A stretch of 7,743 bases of DNA from JBHIER01 sp046760705 [NCBI: bacterium] (GTDB lineage: Bacteria > JBHIER01 > G020348925): contig JBHIER010000145.1 of assembly GCA_046760705.1 (NCBI GenBank), positions 1 through 7,743 of the forward strand, written 5' to 3'. The notes beneath the pieces were generated by a model, which saw only the letters and a program-made list of their open reading frames with translations, did not search any database and was not told the origin of the DNA. The position numbers and the translations under genes are program-made. Shown here one piece after another: positions 6,263 through 7,743 of the stretch. How positions within the stretch are numbered: the stretch's first letter is position 1; each line of letters opens with the position of its first letter.

Positions 6263-7743
6263 ATGGGTACGTTTAGGAAACAGTTTAAATCCATTGTAAT
6301 TCTGTCTTTTCTCGTTCTTATGATAGGCCAATGGAACGCTGCCTTCGGTGGCACCACCGGCACCCTTGCAGGCACAGTCACCGATGGGAAGAGCGGCGAG
6401 CCCCTTCAAGGGGCCAATGTGGTCATCTTAGGGACGAATCTGGGCACCATGGTCGGCCCCGATGGGTTCTTTCTCATCAACAATGTGCCACCAGGAACGT
6501 ACAGAGTGCGAGCCAGTATGATGGGATACGTGTCGGAGACCAAGGAGAAGGTGAGAATCAACATCGATTTACGCAGTACGGCGGATTTTGCTCTGTCGCC
6601 CACTGTGCTTGAGTTCGAAGAGATCACCGTCACAGCAGAGCCGCCTCTGATTCAAAAGGACATCACCTCCTCCACCCATTTTGTATCGAGCCGGGACCTG
6701 GCGCACAAGCCCTTTCGCTCCTTCCAGGAGGTGGTCGATATCCAACCAGGTGTGACCGCCGGTCACTTCCGCGGCGGTCGCAGGACGGAGGTGATCTATT
6801 TAGTCGATGGCATCCCCATCCAGGAAGCCATTGAGGGCGTGGCTGGCTCTGAGATCCCCAATAACGCTATTACCGAAGTGAGCGTTCAGACCGGCGGATT
6901 CAACGCCGAATACGGCCGGGCCATGTCCGGGGTGGTGAATGTGGTCACCAAGGAGGGGGGATCGGAACACCACGGCCAAATATCTACGTACTCCGAATGG
7001 TTGCCCACCTGGAGTATAAGAAATTTAGAAAAGACATTTCCTTTTTTATCGGAATATTTACCCGACCAGTTATCTGGTCATCCCAGCTATTTCGATGACG
7101 GTTCATTTGACGACGAGAACTATTACGAACTCTTCCTCGGGGGGCCCCTGACGGCAAAGACCAGATACTTTCTGTCCACAAATTTGTATTCGCCCTACAG
7201 CCGCTGGCGCAAGGAGATCCTCTCCTACCGGACTCAGACCTTCGCCGATCAAAATGCTAAGAAGCAGAACGCTCTTGGAAAGCTGAGCCTGGGGCTGTCC
7301 GATGCCTTCAAACTCAACCTGCAGGGCCACCTCTCCCTGTGGGACTGGACCGAATACGAACACCGCTGGAAATACAATCTACAAGGGTTGCCACCTCGGA
7401 GTAGAAAGAGCTATCAGGTCAGTTCGATTTTGACCCACACTCTGAACTCACGGAGTTTCTACACGTTGAAGTTGAGCCAGTATTACGTTCTCAAGTCTGT
7501 TTTGGGGAAAGAGAGTCTGGACTACGAGCATCTTTATGTTGTCGACGGTGATACCCTCCCCTATAACACCAATTCCGAAGGGTGGATCGTCGCCGGAGAG
7601 AAGATGTGGTGGCAGGATCACAAGGAAGTGATCACTACCACCAAACTGGAGGGCACCAGCCAAGTTACCCCTCATCACCAGATCAAGAGCGGGCTGGAAT
7701 TCATTTATTATGATTTGTACTTGAAGGACGTAAAATATAAGGA
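6263..7743 (+). CDS. TonB-dependent outer-membrane receptor (3' partial)
   Basis: The frame opens with ATG at 6263 and stays open to the end of the window; 493 codons are visible. A signal peptide covers about residues 1-29 (FRKQFK, then IVILSFLVLMIG, cleavage near AFG). Residues about 32-113 form a carboxypeptidase-regulatory-like domain (GTLAGTVTDGKSGEPLQGAN, then VPPGTYRVRASMMGY). EEITVTA at 119-125 is the link usual in this class. About 135-233 is the plug domain: SFQEVVDIQPGV, FRGGRRTEVIYLVDGIPI, ITEVSVQTGGFNAEYGRAMS, then GVVNVVTKEGG. The rest is the start of the beta-barrel, with alternating aromatic and polar residues. Such receptors import scarce substrates with energy from TonB-ExbBD; the substrate cannot be read here, and the plug style is that of FCB receptors for peptides, glycans or unknown compounds. 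The ATG is preferred because the signal peptide starts there. No SusD-like partner is in the window. Confidence 0.92.
   Translation, partial: MGTFRKQFKSIVILSFLVLMIGQWNAAFGGTTGTLAGTVTDGKSGEPLQGANVVILGTNLGTMVGPDGFFLINNVPPGTYRVRASMMGYVSETKEKVRINIDLRSTADFALSPTVLEFEEITVTAEPPLIQKDITSSTHFVSSRDLAHKPFRSFQEVVDIQPGVTAGHFRGGRRTEVIYLVDGIPIQEAIEGVAGSEIPNNAITEVSVQTGGFNAEYGRAMSGVVNVVTKEGGSEHHGQISTYSEWLPTWSIRNLEKTFPFLSEYLPDQLSGHPSYFDDGSFDDENYYELFLGGPLTAKTRYFLSTNLYSPYSRWRKEILSYRTQTFADQNAKKQNALGKLSLGLSDAFKLNLQGHLSLWDWTEYEHRWKYNLQGLPPRSRKSYQVSSILTHTLNSRSFYTLKLSQYYVLKSVLGKESLDYEHLYVVDGDTLPYNTNSEGWIVAGEKMWWQDHKEVITTTKLEGTSQVTPHHQIKSGLEFIYYDLYLKDVKYK

Overview
The window looks like a chromosomal piece from an uncultivated bacterium of the FCB superphylum (the KSB1 / Calditrichaeota / Zixibacteria / Latescibacteria kind of lineage; I cannot choose between them). 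The evidence is a C-terminal sorting-type domain with the QNYPNPFN opening and the VASGVYFYRL ending, a dockerin-tailed surface protein, and a TonB-dependent receptor whose N-terminus carries a carboxypeptidase-regulatory-like domain. I see no RNA gene, CRISPR array, insertion sequence or convincing terminator.

Layout, all on the + strand: (1) 1-1859, the 3' part of a large secreted beta-rich protein ending in a two-repeat dockerin. (2) 1860-2107, an AT-rich gap with a 14-bp palindrome and a heptanucleotide repeat whose last unit supplies the next start codon. (3) 2108-3259, a lipoprotein with a carboxypeptidase-regulatory-like domain and a Trp-rich repeat domain resembling a beta-propeller. 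(4) 3260-3599, a control and remnant region: a near-consensus sigma-70 promoter, a REP-like hairpin, and a 41-residue ORF that starts like a BrnT-type toxin but is far too short. (5) 3600-6137, a secreted protein built like a gluzincin-type surface metallopeptidase, but with the HExxH zinc motif degraded to HSLQR, ending in a ZU5-like region and a type IX-style sorting domain. (6) 6138-6262, a short gap with a possible 22-codon leader ORF. (7) 6263 to the window end, a TonB-dependent outer-membrane receptor, cut by the edge; it is open to the end of the window and has no stop codon in it.

All four main genes encode envelope or exported proteins: two large secreted proteins, one lipoprotein and one outer-membrane receptor. 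They could form a surface locus, for example capture of a substrate followed by TonB-dependent uptake, but nothing in the sequence names a substrate, and the gaps and internal promoter argue against one tight operon. The points most worth a second look are the apparent pseudo-peptidase, the two period-7 repeats (one in a translation-initiation region, one inside a protein domain), and the toxin-like remnant placed directly upstream of a gene that has no visible ribosome-binding site of its own.
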